The translations under genes and the position numbers were made by a program. 64,000 nt of DNA from JBHEBG01 sp046557915 (GTDB lineage Bacteria > Bacteroidota > Bacteroidia > Flavobacteriales > Flavobacteriaceae): NCBI RefSeq assembly GCF_046557915.1, contig NZ_JBHEBG010000003.1, positions 62,001 to 126,000 on the forward strand, read 5' to 3'. The notes beneath the pieces are model-generated. The model had not been told where the DNA came from. It made no database searches and saw nothing but the letters and a program-made list of their open reading frames with translations. This document shows positions 35,548-45,112 of this stretch, one piece after another. Positions within the stretch are counted from its first letter, which is position 1; every line of letters starts with the position of its first letter.

Positions 35548-37272
35548 TTAATTGGCTGTAGGACCATTTGCGTTAGTATCCCAGAAAACTGGCACCGTCT
35601 GAGTTGCTTTTTGACTAATGCTCGAGTTGGTGTTCACCAAATCAGAAGGATAATACATAGATCTTATAAATTGATCTGGACTGGCCTCTAAATTTGGTTG
35701 TAAGGTTCTTGGGTAGTCATTCCTTCTATAGAAGTTGTATGGGTCTACACCGTTACCGAAATGTGCAATAAAATGCTGTTCTGCCAATACATTCCATTTT
35801 CCGTCCGTATCGCCATCATCAAAATCGATGGAAACATCGTTGATGTAGGTGGAAACATCTGCTGGCGAAGGCTCAAAAGAAGTGTCCGCTCCGTTTTCTC
35901 TTCCAATTAAGAAAGCTTGTACCTTTGCAATGGACTTAGTTACTCCGCTAAGCATTTCCGCTTTGGCACCTGGGATATCTCCACTTACCATAGCTACCTC
36001 TGCCTGCATAAAGTCTACACCGTAAGCAGTAAGGAAGGTAGTTATACCAGCACCTCCGGCACCTGTAAGAGGACTAATTTCAGAGAAACTATCATCGTCA
36101 AACTGTCCGCCAATAGGATAAGTCCCATATGCAGCTCTTAAGAGTCCATCTGGTGGAATACCATCGGCATCACCGTGATCACGACCCCAATATCCGTTGT
36201 TCAACCAACAAAAGGTAAACCCACCATCGATATAGTGCTGTGGAGGACCTTCCAAAGAACAGTTAAGTGTTTGCTCATCCGGTGCAATTTCTGCACCTGG
36301 AACTGCTGGAGCTTGTCTGAAGAAATAGTAACGAAGTCTAGGATCATCACTTGTGTCCATCAAATTCATCAACCAGTTAGACATATATTCGTTAGCACCA
36401 GAATTCTGGTAGCTAATACCGAATCTTGGATGTCTAGTATCTGGCTGTGTGGCACTTGTTGCAGGCCAATTCCATTGAAAGTCATCAGCGGTGTCTTGAA
36501 TATAGTTTCCACCTGCCACAATAGCGTTAAAGCTTGCAATAGCATTAGGATCTACCAATCTACGCTGAAGGTAGATTTTCATTTTTAAAGTGTTTGCCGC
36601 TCTTACCCATTTTTCATAATCCCCTGCATAGAAGAAATCCAATGCTGGTTCCGTACCGGCAGGAGCATTAAAATTGGCAATTGCTTCGTCTATAAGCACT
36701 AGCATAGCGTCATAGATGCTTGCTCCCGGATCTGCAACCGGGTTAAAGATACCTTCATCGGCTTTTAAGGCCTCAGAGTAAGGTACATCTCCAAAGAAAT
36801 CCACCAAGGTTATCATTAAGTAAGCTTCTATAAATTGTGCAATGGCTACATGATGTATTTGATCTGCTTCCAAGGCCAAGGGAGTCATGGCACGGATATC
36901 TGCCAATACCCCTCGGTAAGCGTTGATCCATTCATCATCCATATCACTGTCTTGGTAAACACTGGTATAGTTTCTACCGCTCATGTTTACAATACGCGTC
37001 AATTCCATTCCAAGTTCGTTCAAGCCATCACCATCGGTGTTACCACCAGATTGCCAGTTATCATTGAAATCGAAATCCGCATCTCCTTCAAATTCCCTTA
37101 CGAAATCCTCTTGAATCGAATTCAAGAAGAAATCTACACTTGCCTGATCCGGAGTAAGATCATTAGGGTCAGCCGTAATATCTAGCTCTGTAGTCTCACA
37201 AGAAGTGAATGCGAGCATACCTCCAAAGACCGCTAAGGCTACATAATTCCTTATATTTTTCATTATTTTCAT
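35548..37272 (-). CDS. SusD/RagB-like outer-membrane lipoprotein
   Basis: A 574-residue lipoprotein with lipobox FTSC (Cys25) and a SusD-like helical fold including TPR-type helices (DMDDEWINAYRGVLADIRAM, WVRAANTLKMKIYLQRRL). The pattern fits the SusD_2 subgroup. It forms the lid that captures substrate over the SusC barrel. It begins 12 bases after susC and ends 10 to 31 bases before the accessory lipoprotein. The ATG at 37263 is an alternative start. Nothing in it identifies the ligand. Confidence 0.92.
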   Translation of the reverse strand: MKIMKNIRNYVALAVFGGMLAFTSCETTELDITADPNDLTPDQASVDFFLNSIQEDFVREFEGDADFDFNDNWQSGGNTDGDGLNELGMELTRIVNMSGRNYTSVYQDSDMDDEWINAYRGVLADIRAMTPLALEADQIHHVAIAQFIEAYLMITLVDFFGDVPYSEALKADEGIFNPVADPGASIYDAMLVLIDEAIANFNAPAGTEPALDFFYAGDYEKWVRAANTLKMKIYLQRRLVDPNAIASFNAIVAGGNYIQDTADDFQWNWPATSATQPDTRHPRFGISYQNSGANEYMSNWLMNLMDTSDDPRLRYYFFRQAPAVPGAEIAPDEQTLNCSLEGPPQHYIDGGFTFCWLNNGYWGRDHGDADGIPPDGLLRAAYGTYPIGGQFDDDSFSEISPLTGAGGAGITTFLTAYGVDFMQAEVAMVSGDIPGAKAEMLSGVTKSIAKVQAFLIGRENGADTSFEPSPADVSTYINDVSIDFDDGDTDGKWNVLAEQHFIAHFGNGVDPYNFYRRNDYPRTLQPNLEASPDQFIRSMYYPSDLVNTNSSISQKATQTVPVFWDTNANGPTAN

Positions 37273-37284
37273 AGTTATTAATTC

Positions 37285-40200
37285 TTAGAAAGTTGCTTTT
37301 ACACTAAATCCGTATCTTCTGGAGCTAGGTCCGTTTATAAAGTCAAAACCAAAACCGTTACCCACACCTGTACCTGAAGTATTTGGGTCAAAATTAGCTC
37401 CCTTAGGAGTATTTATGGCCCTAAAGTATAGGTTGTTACCAGATACTGTAAATACCAGCGATCCAAAAGGTGTTTTGTCCAAAAATTTACTTGGCATTCT
37501 ATAGCTCAAAGATGCTTCCTGTAATCTTATTAGTGTTGCATCATAAACCTGTAGTTCGCTAGGTCCGTTCAGAACGTTACTAAAGAAGTACGTAGAGTTG
37601 TTTATCTGCAGATTGTTAGGAGCTCCGTTTAAATCCACACCAGGAAGAATATAAGTGTTTTCCCTATCTATGGTCTCAACAATTAGACCCCTTCCTAATA
37701 GTGTAGAAATCGTAGAAGAGTATACATCACCACCTTGGGTATAATTCCACTGGAATCCTAAGGTAAAGTTTTTGTACCCTATACTATTTCTTAGGTTCAT
37801 TACCCAGTCTGGGTTGGGGTCACCAATTATACCGTCGTTAGCATCCTGAACGTAGTTACCATCCAATCCAACAACTAATCCGCCGTTATTTGCATCTCTT
37901 TGAACACGACCTCCAAAGAAAACACCTAATGGCTCTCCTTCGATTGCTGCGTTACCCAAGTTTCCAAATCCGGAATATACTACTTGATCTGTATCCAAAC
38001 CTAAGTCGGTTACAGTTGCTTCGTAAGCCGTGAAGTTAACATTGGTATTCCAGTTAAAGCCATCGCTATCGTTGCTTCTAAACCAATCTACTCCCAAATC
38101 AATCTCGATACCTTCAGATTCGATCTCCCCAATGTTGGTGGCAACTATTTCAAATCCTGTAGAAGGATCCAAAGGTCTGTCCAATATAAGGTCGTTTGTC
38201 TTACGGGTATATACGGAAGCATCTAAAGTAATGCGACTGTCCCACCATCTAGATTCGATACCTACTTCTATCTCCTCCAATGTTTCTGGCTGTAAGTCTG
38301 GATTACCCAATCGTTGTGCTGTGGTATTGGATACTGTGTTGGATCCTCCATTTTGGAAATCCTGAGTGTCCAAGATCAAGGTGTTGGCAATAGGATAGGC
38401 AGATGATTCAAAGTTAGCCGATACCCCAATACCACCACGTAGCTTTAAGTAGTTCAGTACTTTTTCAGATTTCAATCCATCAAAAGTTTTTGTTGGTATC
38501 CAAGATACACTGGCACTAGGATAAAACTGTGATCTGTTTGCAACTGCGAAGTTGGATACCCAGTCATTTCTTCCTGCAAGTGTTAGATATACTTGAGTGT
38601 CATAATCAAATTCAGCCTGTGCATAAAGACCAACGATGTTTCTTTCTCTAAAATCTTGAATCTCGTTTTGGTTTAAGAAGTTAAAGTGTCTCAAAACACC
38701 AAATACCTGTTGTCCATCACTGGCAACACCGTTTTGGTCGAAAACCTCTCTTCTTGTAGTTCCACCAATGTTAAAAGAACTTCCAATTTTTTCAGTAATA
38801 TTAAAAGAACCGTTAAGCACCAAGTTGTGATCCCAAATCGTATTGGTGTTGTTCCAAGTCTCATAAACACCACTTTGCTGTCTAATGTCATTACTACCAC
38901 CAGTACCACCTTTGTTCTGGAAGTTTACATTGTTCTCACTGTAGACATCGATACCAGCCCTATATACAAGGTTAAGATTATCGCTGATATTGTATTGGAT
39001 AGCCGCGTTACCAAATACACGATTAGTTTCCTGGTTGGACTCTGCGTTGGCAACTGTCCAAAGAGGATGCTGAATATCCGCTGTTTGTCTGTAGTAAACA
39101 CTACTACCGTCTATAGGGTTTGTAAAGGGAAGGCCTTGGATGTCTATACTACGAGGTGTAAAGAACAAATCTCCAAAAACAGAAGAACCTGTACCCGTAG
39201 CACCATCACCCTGACTTAAAGCTACTGGTGGAGATATAAATTTGGTTCTTGCGAAGTTAAGTGTACCGGTTACGGTGAACTTGTTACTTAACTGTGCTCT
39301 ACCACCAATACCCAAGTTGTTACGTGTAACACTATTGTTAGGTGTAAATCCTTTGTCATTTAAATGACCATAGTTAATGTTGTAGTTGACCTTTCCATCT
39401 TCAGACGATCCTCTGGCATTTATAGAGGTATTGGTAATGATACCTGTCTTAAAGAATTTTTCAACACTGTCATAAGGTCTCCAATCGTAACGTACTCCCT
39501 GGAACTCTGGGAAAGCTGCCTGTACCCCTGAAGTAGAAGTGGAGTAAGGGTGAGCCAAGGTCGCATTGTCATCGATCAAAGGCTGAGCCGCCCAACCAGA
39601 TGCTCCCTCTCTTCTAAAGCTTGGTCCCCAGTTACTGAAGAACCATCCAAAAGATTGGTCAAAACCGTTTCCGTACTCATCCTGATAATCTGGAAGTGAC
39701 GCCAGTTCGTTGATAAAAACCGAAGAAGTCACTGTAATTTCGGTCTTCTTAGGACCGCCTTGTCTGGCAGAACCCCCTTTAGTTGTAATAAGTATAACAC
39801 CGTTCCTACCTTGAGAACCATATAGTGTGGCTGCAGCAAGACCTTTAAGAACGTTTACACTTTCAATACTGTTGGGATCTAAATCCAAAAACCTACTGGA
39901 TCCGTTGTTACCGTTAACAAAATCGTTTCGGTCACCTTGTCTACCTTGTGAGTTGGTATCTGTACTAAATGGTACCCCATCAACGATGAAAAGGGCTTGG
40001 TTACTAGAACTAAATGTACTAAGACCCCTAATAACTATATTGGTACCGGAACCGGATAAACCACTCTGCTGGGTGATTTGCACCCCGGAAGCCTTTCCTT
40101 GAAGTACTCTGGCAACATCACCATCTGGGCGTTGTTCCAAATCTTCCTCACCAACTTCCGTAACGGCATATCCAAGGGCTTGTTTCTCCCTTTTAATACC

Positions 40201-40530
40201 AAGGGCGGTAACAACTACCTCCTCTAGCGCTTGGGCATCCTCTTGCATTTGCACGTTTATGGTGTTGTCCGCACCTACATTTATTCTGACATCGCGCTGA
40301 CCGATATAGCTAAAAAGCAGTGTTTGACCTGCACTAGCATTTATCGAATAGTTTCCGTCAAAATCCGTCTGGGTACCCGTAGTGGTACCGTCAACAACAA
40401 TGTTAACCCCAGGAAGCGGAAGACCATCTTGGTCCGACACCGTACCTGAAATCGTTTTTTCCTGTGCAAAAGATAAATGCACAACAAACGCCAACAATAG
40501 CGTTAAGATTCCATTAAGTTTTGTTCTCAT
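37285..40530 (-). CDS. SusC/RagA-like TonB-linked outer-membrane transporter
   Basis: A 1081-residue TonB-dependent receptor. After a signal peptide (ending SFAQ, residue 22) comes a carboxypeptidase-regulatory-like domain (TISGTVSDQDGLPLPGVNIVV, about 25-100), the SusC plug start EEVVVTALGIKRE (about 105), RVLQGKASGVQI and a long beta-barrel ending in aromatic FSVKATF. It imports large substrates across the outer membrane using TonB energy, in complex with the SusD-like protein encoded next. It is the first gene of the operon, with 510 bases to the next gene upstream. No sigma/anti-sigma or hybrid two-component regulator is adjacent. Confidence 0.95.
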   Translation of the reverse strand: MRTKLNGILTLLLAFVVHLSFAQEKTISGTVSDQDGLPLPGVNIVVDGTTTGTQTDFDGNYSINASAGQTLLFSYIGQRDVRINVGADNTINVQMQEDAQALEEVVVTALGIKREKQALGYAVTEVGEEDLEQRPDGDVARVLQGKASGVQITQQSGLSGSGTNIVIRGLSTFSSSNQALFIVDGVPFSTDTNSQGRQGDRNDFVNGNNGSSRFLDLDPNSIESVNVLKGLAAATLYGSQGRNGVILITTKGGSARQGGPKKTEITVTSSVFINELASLPDYQDEYGNGFDQSFGWFFSNWGPSFRREGASGWAAQPLIDDNATLAHPYSTSTSGVQAAFPEFQGVRYDWRPYDSVEKFFKTGIITNTSINARGSSEDGKVNYNINYGHLNDKGFTPNNSVTRNNLGIGGRAQLSNKFTVTGTLNFARTKFISPPVALSQGDGATGTGSSVFGDLFFTPRSIDIQGLPFTNPIDGSSVYYRQTADIQHPLWTVANAESNQETNRVFGNAAIQYNISDNLNLVYRAGIDVYSENNVNFQNKGGTGGSNDIRQQSGVYETWNNTNTIWDHNLVLNGSFNITEKIGSSFNIGGTTRREVFDQNGVASDGQQVFGVLRHFNFLNQNEIQDFRERNIVGLYAQAEFDYDTQVYLTLAGRNDWVSNFAVANRSQFYPSASVSWIPTKTFDGLKSEKVLNYLKLRGGIGVSANFESSAYPIANTLILDTQDFQNGGSNTVSNTTAQRLGNPDLQPETLEEIEVGIESRWWDSRITLDASVYTRKTNDLILDRPLDPSTGFEIVATNIGEIESEGIEIDLGVDWFRSNDSDGFNWNTNVNFTAYEATVTDLGLDTDQVVYSGFGNLGNAAIEGEPLGVFFGGRVQRDANNGGLVVGLDGNYVQDANDGIIGDPNPDWVMNLRNSIGYKNFTLGFQWNYTQGGDVYSSTISTLLGRGLIVETIDRENTYILPGVDLNGAPNNLQINNSTYFFSNVLNGPSELQVYDATLIRLQEASLSYRMPSKFLDKTPFGSLVFTVSGNNLYFRAINTPKGANFDPNTSGTGVGNGFGFDFINGPSSRRYGFSVKATF

Positions 40531-41040
40531 TTTTTAATTATTTGAATTAGCTAGCCGCTAAAATCATAATTTCATGTTAATAATCCAAACTAATTTTGAT
40601 AAAACATTAAGAAAGTGACCAATAATTTAACTTTACAAGCGCCTTTTGTTAAGATTTTAAGGTTGGATTATGTTAAAAAATTTTAAAATCCATTCGCGAT
40701 TATGCCGTTTTTTACAAATACTTGTTTTAATTGGGATAAGTATTGAAAATATTGCAATTCTTTTGTTTTTTTCTTGGTTCAACTATCTTCCATAAACAAC
40801 GATTGTTAATAGAAGGTTGCCAAAAGCTTATGTTTTGAAATAGTGTATATATATAATAGGTATAACAAATAGTGCTTTTACATTTTGAGAAGGGTTATGA
40901 TAAGGGGCTATACCCCTAAGCGGTAACCAAAGCAGGGTATTTAAATAGTGCACTACAAAGGGTAACCTAAAAACGCTATGAAAGGATTACAAATATTCTT
41001 TAAAATTGTATCTTTAGGTATTAACCAAAAACCAGGTACT
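40531..41040. other. Long AT-rich intergenic region between susC and a divergent gene
   Basis: 510 bases with no convincing gene. It is AT-rich, with a TATATATATAATAG stretch near 40846 and a small inverted repeat AGGGG-CTATA-CCCCT at 40903-40917. It must hold the promoters of susC (minus) and of the 41041 gene (plus). A TTTG on the minus strand near 40599 with a loose TATGATTT 17 bases further could be the susC promoter. I see no RNA gene. Confidence 0.5.
41009..41016 (+). promoter_or_regulatory. Candidate -7 box upstream of the 41041 gene
   Basis: TATCTTTA, one base from the TAnnTTTG consensus, 24 bases before the ATG at 41041. It lies inside a longer open frame that begins at 40978 and argues against that longer start. 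Confidence 0.35.
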
Positions 41041-41841
41041 ATGCTTTACAGTAAATTGAAATTCCCATTCTCATTGGTTAGTACCATATCACTTTTTACA
41101 ATATCTGTTTTAATGGGGCAACAGACCGTAAATGTGCAACAGAGTGCCTATGCTTCTTATCAAGTAGGGCTTCAAGGTCTGGGGCCCGACTTTGGGAATA
41201 ATCCGGCTTCCGAAAACTTCTATAGCGATATGCGAATTAGATTTGGTAAGATGGGTATAGAGGAAAAACTTGAGTTAGAGGATATCGATGGTTCAATTTA
41301 TATAAATGAGGTATTTGTATTGGGAGCGGTTTATTTTGGCGATGAACCTGCCAAAAATCTTTACATGCGATACAATGCGTTTAACGATGAGATAGAGATT
41401 AAGGAATCTAAATCGGCCGCTACCAAAACCATGGCCTTGGTTAAGACCAAGGACGTTTCCTGTACAATGGGCGTGGACAAGTGGAACTATATGCAATTTG
41501 AGGATAAAACCGGGTCGCAGTCCCAAGGGTATCTAAACCTTATCTATTCCGCAGAGGAATATAAACTCTATGAACAAAAGCGTAAATTGTTTAAAGAGGG
41601 GAAGCAAGCCAAAACCTCTCATGCCACTTCTTTTCCACATAGGTTTGTGGACGAGACTAATTATTATCTTTCCGTTTTGGGAGCTACTCCCGCATATATC
41701 AACGGCAAAAAAGCAGATGTCGTAGCCCTGTTCGATCCAAAAAAGCAGAATGATATAAAAAAATTCCTCAAACAAAAGAAGGTTAGTCTAAAAGACAAAA
41801 ATGGCCTGGTTAATCTTATGGCCTATGCCAATTCTCTTTAA
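41041..41841 (+). CDS. Secreted protein of unknown function
   Basis: A 266-residue protein with a probable signal peptide (hydrophobic segment to about LMGQ, residue 27). The frame is open from 40978, but a signal peptide and a -7 box favour the ATG at 41041. The sequence is mixed alpha/beta and includes RIRFGKMGIEEKLELEDIDGSIYINEVF and a C-terminal lysine-rich part (KFLKQKKVSLKDKNGLVNLMAY). I recognise no named domain. I recall similar proteins in other Flavobacteriaceae, in which an LPxRFVD-like segment and a polar C-terminus recur. It stands alone, followed by a terminator. Confidence 0.75.
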   Translation: MLYSKLKFPFSLVSTISLFTISVLMGQQTVNVQQSAYASYQVGLQGLGPDFGNNPASENFYSDMRIRFGKMGIEEKLELEDIDGSIYINEVFVLGAVYFGDEPAKNLYMRYNAFNDEIEIKESKSAATKTMALVKTKDVSCTMGVDKWNYMQFEDKTGSQSQGYLNLIYSAEEYKLYEQKRKLFKEGKQAKTSHATSFPHRFVDETNYYLSVLGATPAYINGKKADVVALFDPKKQNDIKKFLKQKKVSLKDKNGLVNLMAYANSL

Positions 41842-41926
41842 CAATCTTTGATCTTGTAGTCTTACGTTTGGCCAATATCATCGCCTATGCTGTTTTAAGC
41901 GATTGAAAACGCTAAAAATAAAATAT

Positions 41927-41954
41927 AAAAACCCGCTATTTTACGGGTTTTTTT
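41927..41954 (+). terminator. Intrinsic terminator
   Basis: Arms AAAAACCCG (41927-41935) and CGGGTTTTT (41944-41952) with an eight-base loop and a T-run. It ends the 41041 gene and isolates the ribosomal cluster. Confidence 0.88.
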
Positions 41955-42016
41955 CATCCATGTAACAGACTTTCATTCCTATTTTTAAAAGCACCGGAAA
42001 AATTAATGTCTTAAGG

Positions 42017-42047
42017 TTTGAATTATTATGAATAATTATTACATTTG
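42017..42047 (+). promoter_or_regulatory. Promoter of the rpsL ribosomal cluster
   Basis: TTTG (42017-42020), 19 bases, TACATTTG (42040-42047). This is an exact match to the Bacteroidota consensus for both boxes and spacing. Transcription would start near 42053, giving a leader of about 39 bases before rpsL. Confidence 0.75.
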
Positions 42048-42091
42048 CCAGCCCTTAAAAGGGGGTAAAAATTATACATATATAATATAGT

Positions 42092-42466
42092 ATGCCAACA
42101 ATTTCACAATTAGTACGAAAAGGAAGGGCCACAATTACTAAGAAGAGTAAATCGGCTGCTTTGGATTCGTGTCCTCAAAGACGAGGGGTTTGTACGCGTG
42201 TTTATACCACTACGCCTAAGAAACCAAATTCTGCAATGCGTAAAGTTGCTAGGGTAAGGTTAACCAATGGTAAAGAGGTAAACGCATATATCCCAGGTGA
42301 GGGTCACAATTTGCAAGAGCACTCGATAGTATTAGTAAGAGGCGGAAGGGTAAAGGATTTGCCAGGAGTTAGGTATCATATCGTTAGGGGAGCTTTGGAC
42401 ACCGCAGGTGTTGCAGGTAGAACCCAACGTAGATCTAAGTATGGTGCAAAACGCCCTAAAAAGTAA
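42092..42466 (+). CDS. rpsL: Ribosomal protein S12
   Basis: 124 residues, full length. It sits at the decoding site of the 30S subunit. The streptomycin-determining lysines are wild type (TPKKPNSA and GGRVKDLPG), so no resistance change is seen at those two sites. First gene of the long ribosomal transcript. Confidence 0.98.
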   Translation: MPTISQLVRKGRATITKKSKSAALDSCPQRRGVCTRVYTTTPKKPNSAMRKVARVRLTNGKEVNAYIPGEGHNLQEHSIVLVRGGRVKDLPGVRYHIVRGALDTAGVAGRTQRRSKYGAKRPKK

Positions 42467-42488
42467 TCATAACTTTTAAAGAGAAGAC

Positions 42489-42965
42489 ATGAGAAAAAAG
42501 CAGGCAAAAAAGAGACCACTTTTACCAGATCCACGGTTTAACGATCAATTGGTTACGCGTTTTGTAAACATGATGATGTGGGACGGTAAAAAATCCATCG
42601 CCTTTAAGGTGTTTTACGATGCCATAGATATCGTTGACGAAAAGAAAACGGATGATGAAAAAACTGCGTTGGAATTATGGAAAGACGCACTTTCCAATGT
42701 CATGCCGCACGTAGAAGTAAGAAGCCGAAGAGTTGGAGGGGCTACCTTCCAGATACCAATGCAAATTAGGCCAGACCGTAAGATTTCTACCGCTATGAAG
42801 TGGTTGATCAGTTTTGCGCGTAAGCGAAACGAAAAATCCATGGCGCAAAAATTGGCATCAGAAATTTTGGCCGCGGCCAAGGAAGAAGGCGCCGCCGTTA
42901 AAAGAAGGGTAGATACCCATAAAATGGCCGAAGCAAACAAAGCATTCTCTCACTTTAGATTCTAA
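42489..42965 (+). CDS. rpsG: Ribosomal protein S7
   Basis: 158 residues, the usual bacterial length. S7 starts assembly of the 30S head and contacts the E-site tRNA. It follows rpsL by 22 bases and precedes fusA by 9, the usual str-operon order. Confidence 0.98.
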   Translation: MRKKQAKKRPLLPDPRFNDQLVTRFVNMMMWDGKKSIAFKVFYDAIDIVDEKKTDDEKTALELWKDALSNVMPHVEVRSRRVGGATFQIPMQIRPDRKISTAMKWLISFARKRNEKSMAQKLASEILAAAKEEGAAVKRRVDTHKMAEANKAFSHFRF

Positions 42966-42974
42966 GCATCAAAA

Positions 42975-45101
42975 ATGGCAAGAGATTTAAAATATACAAG
43001 AAATATAGGTATTGCAGCGCATATTGATGCTGGGAAAACTACTACTACAGAGCGTATCCTTTATTATACAGGGGTAAGTCATAAAATTGGTGAGGTACAT
43101 GATGGCGCGGCCACTATGGACTGGATGGAGCAAGAGCAAGAGCGTGGAATTACAATTACTTCTGCCGCTACTACATGTACTTGGGATTTTCCAACCAATA
43201 ATGGTCAGAAAATTGATAGCTCCAAACCATACCACTTTAACATTATAGATACTCCCGGTCACGTGGATTTTACTGTTGAGGTAAATAGGTCGCTAAGAGT
43301 ATTGGACGGTCTGGTATTCCTATTTAGTGCCGTTGACGGTGTTGAGCCTCAATCCGAGACCAACTGGAGATTGGCCGATAATTACAAGGTGCCAAGAATG
43401 GGCTTTGTAAACAAAATGGATAGACAAGGATCTAACTTCCTTATGGTTTGTAAGCAAGTTAAAGACATGTTGAAATCTAACGCAGTACCTATCGTTTTGC
43501 CTATTGGTGACGAAGCTGATTTTAGGGGTATTGTGGATTTGGTAAAAAACCGAGCCATTGTTTGGCATGAGGAAAACATGGGGTCTACTTTTGACATTGT
43601 GGACATTCCTGCCGATATGGTGGACGAAGTTAAGGAGTACAGGGCAATTTTGATTGAAGCAGTTGCCGAGTATGACGAAAATTTAATGGAAAAATTCTTC
43701 GAGGATGAAGATTCCATAACAGAAGATGAGGTACATGCAGCTTTAAGGGCGGCGGTAATGGACATGAGCATTATTCCAATGATCTGTGGTTCGTCCTTTA
43801 AAAATAAAGGCGTTCAATTTCTTTTGGATGCGGTATGTCGTTATTTGCCATCACCTTTGGATAAAGAAGCTATTTTAGGTACTGATCCAAATTCTGGAAA
43901 CGAGATTTCTAGAAAGCCAGACCCAAAAGAACCATTTTCTGCGTTGGCTTTTAAAATTGCAACCGACCCGTTCGTAGGTCGCTTGGCATTTTTTAGGGCA
44001 TATTCAGGAAGGTTGGATGCCGGCTCCTATGTACTCAACAATCGTTCTGGGAACAAGGAGAGGATTTCTAGAATTTATCAGATGCATTCCAATAAGCAAA
44101 ATGCCGTTGAATATATCGAGGCCGGAGATATTGGCGCAGCTGTAGGTTTTAAAGATATAAAGACAGGAGATACGCTTTCCTCAGAGAAACATCCTATTGT
44201 TTTGGAAAGCATGGATTTTCCAGATCCGGTAATAGGTATCGCAGTTGAGCCTAAAACCAAGGCCGATATTGATAAGTTGGGTATGTCACTGGCAAAATTG
44301 GCCGAAGAAGATCCTACTTTTCAGGTAAAAACAGATGAAGCTTCCGGGCAAACTATTATATCCGGGATGGGAGAATTGCATTTGGATATCATCGTGGACC
44401 GTCTTAGGCGCGAGTTTAAGGTAGACGTAAACCAGGGGCAACCCCAGGTAGAATATAAAGAAGCTATTACTGCTGCGGCTGATCATAGGGAAGTTTACAA
44501 GAAACAGAGTGGTGGTCGAGGAAAATTTGCTGACATTGTGTTTACCATTGAACCAGCAGAAGAAGGTAAAAGTGGATTGGAGTTTGTTTCCGTGATTAAA
44601 GGTGGAAACGTACCAAAAGAATTTATTCCTTCTATAGAAAAAGGGTTTAAAATGGCCATGAAGAATGGTCCGTTGGCAGGTTATGAAATGGATTCCATGA
44701 AAGTAACCTTAAAGGATGGGTCTTACCACGATGTGGATTCTGATCAATTATCCTTTGAGCTTGCAGCAAAATTGGGATATAAGAATGCTGCCAAAGCTGC
44801 AAAAGCGGTGATCATGGAGCCAATTATGAAGTTGGAAGTACTTACACCTGAAGAAAACATGGGTGATATCGTAGGTGACCTTAACCGTAGAAGAGGACAG
44901 GTTAGTGACATGTCGGATCGTGCAGGTGCCAAGGTTATCAAGGCTACTGTGCCACTTTCGGAAATGTTTGGGTATGTAACCTCATTGAGGACTTTGTCCT
45001 CGGGTAGAGCTACATCAACCATGGAGTTTTCACACTACGCTGAAACGCCTTCCAATATAGCTGAAGAGGTGATTAAGTTAGCTAAAGGTGTAACCGCTTA
45101 A
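42975..45101 (+). CDS. fusA: Elongation factor G
   Basis: 708 residues, complete translocase. G1 is AHIDAGKTTTTE, G3 is DTPGHVDF and G4 is NKMD; domains II to V follow, with the DLNRRRGQV segment of domain V. Full conservation of the switch motifs and its place after rpsG identify the canonical EF-G rather than the recycling paralogue. Confidence 0.98.
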   Translation: MARDLKYTRNIGIAAHIDAGKTTTTERILYYTGVSHKIGEVHDGAATMDWMEQEQERGITITSAATTCTWDFPTNNGQKIDSSKPYHFNIIDTPGHVDFTVEVNRSLRVLDGLVFLFSAVDGVEPQSETNWRLADNYKVPRMGFVNKMDRQGSNFLMVCKQVKDMLKSNAVPIVLPIGDEADFRGIVDLVKNRAIVWHEENMGSTFDIVDIPADMVDEVKEYRAILIEAVAEYDENLMEKFFEDEDSITEDEVHAALRAAVMDMSIIPMICGSSFKNKGVQFLLDAVCRYLPSPLDKEAILGTDPNSGNEISRKPDPKEPFSALAFKIATDPFVGRLAFFRAYSGRLDAGSYVLNNRSGNKERISRIYQMHSNKQNAVEYIEAGDIGAAVGFKDIKTGDTLSSEKHPIVLESMDFPDPVIGIAVEPKTKADIDKLGMSLAKLAEEDPTFQVKTDEASGQTIISGMGELHLDIIVDRLRREFKVDVNQGQPQVEYKEAITAAADHREVYKKQSGGRGKFADIVFTIEPAEEGKSGLEFVSVIKGGNVPKEFIPSIEKGFKMAMKNGPLAGYEMDSMKVTLKDGSYHDVDSDQLSFELAAKLGYKNAAKAAKAVIMEPIMKLEVLTPEENMGDIVGDLNRRRGQVSDMSDRAGAKVIKATVPLSEMFGYVTSLRTLSSGRATSTMEFSHYAETPSNIAEEVIKLAKGVTA

Positions 45102-45112
45102 ATTTTAATGAG

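Noticed and set aside
38686..39219. 177-residue open frame antisense to susC on the plus strand
   Set aside because: It lies wholly inside the well-supported SusC frame, has no recognisable domain, signal or start context, and its composition (many Thr, Ser, Ile, Cys) is typical of an antisense shadow.
40978..41040. Longer start of the secreted protein gene
   Set aside because: The added residues precede a good signal peptide and contain a -7-like box, so the start at 41041 fits better.
42092..42466. Streptomycin-resistance change in rpsL
   Set aside because: The PKKPNSA and GRVKDLPG segments are wild type.
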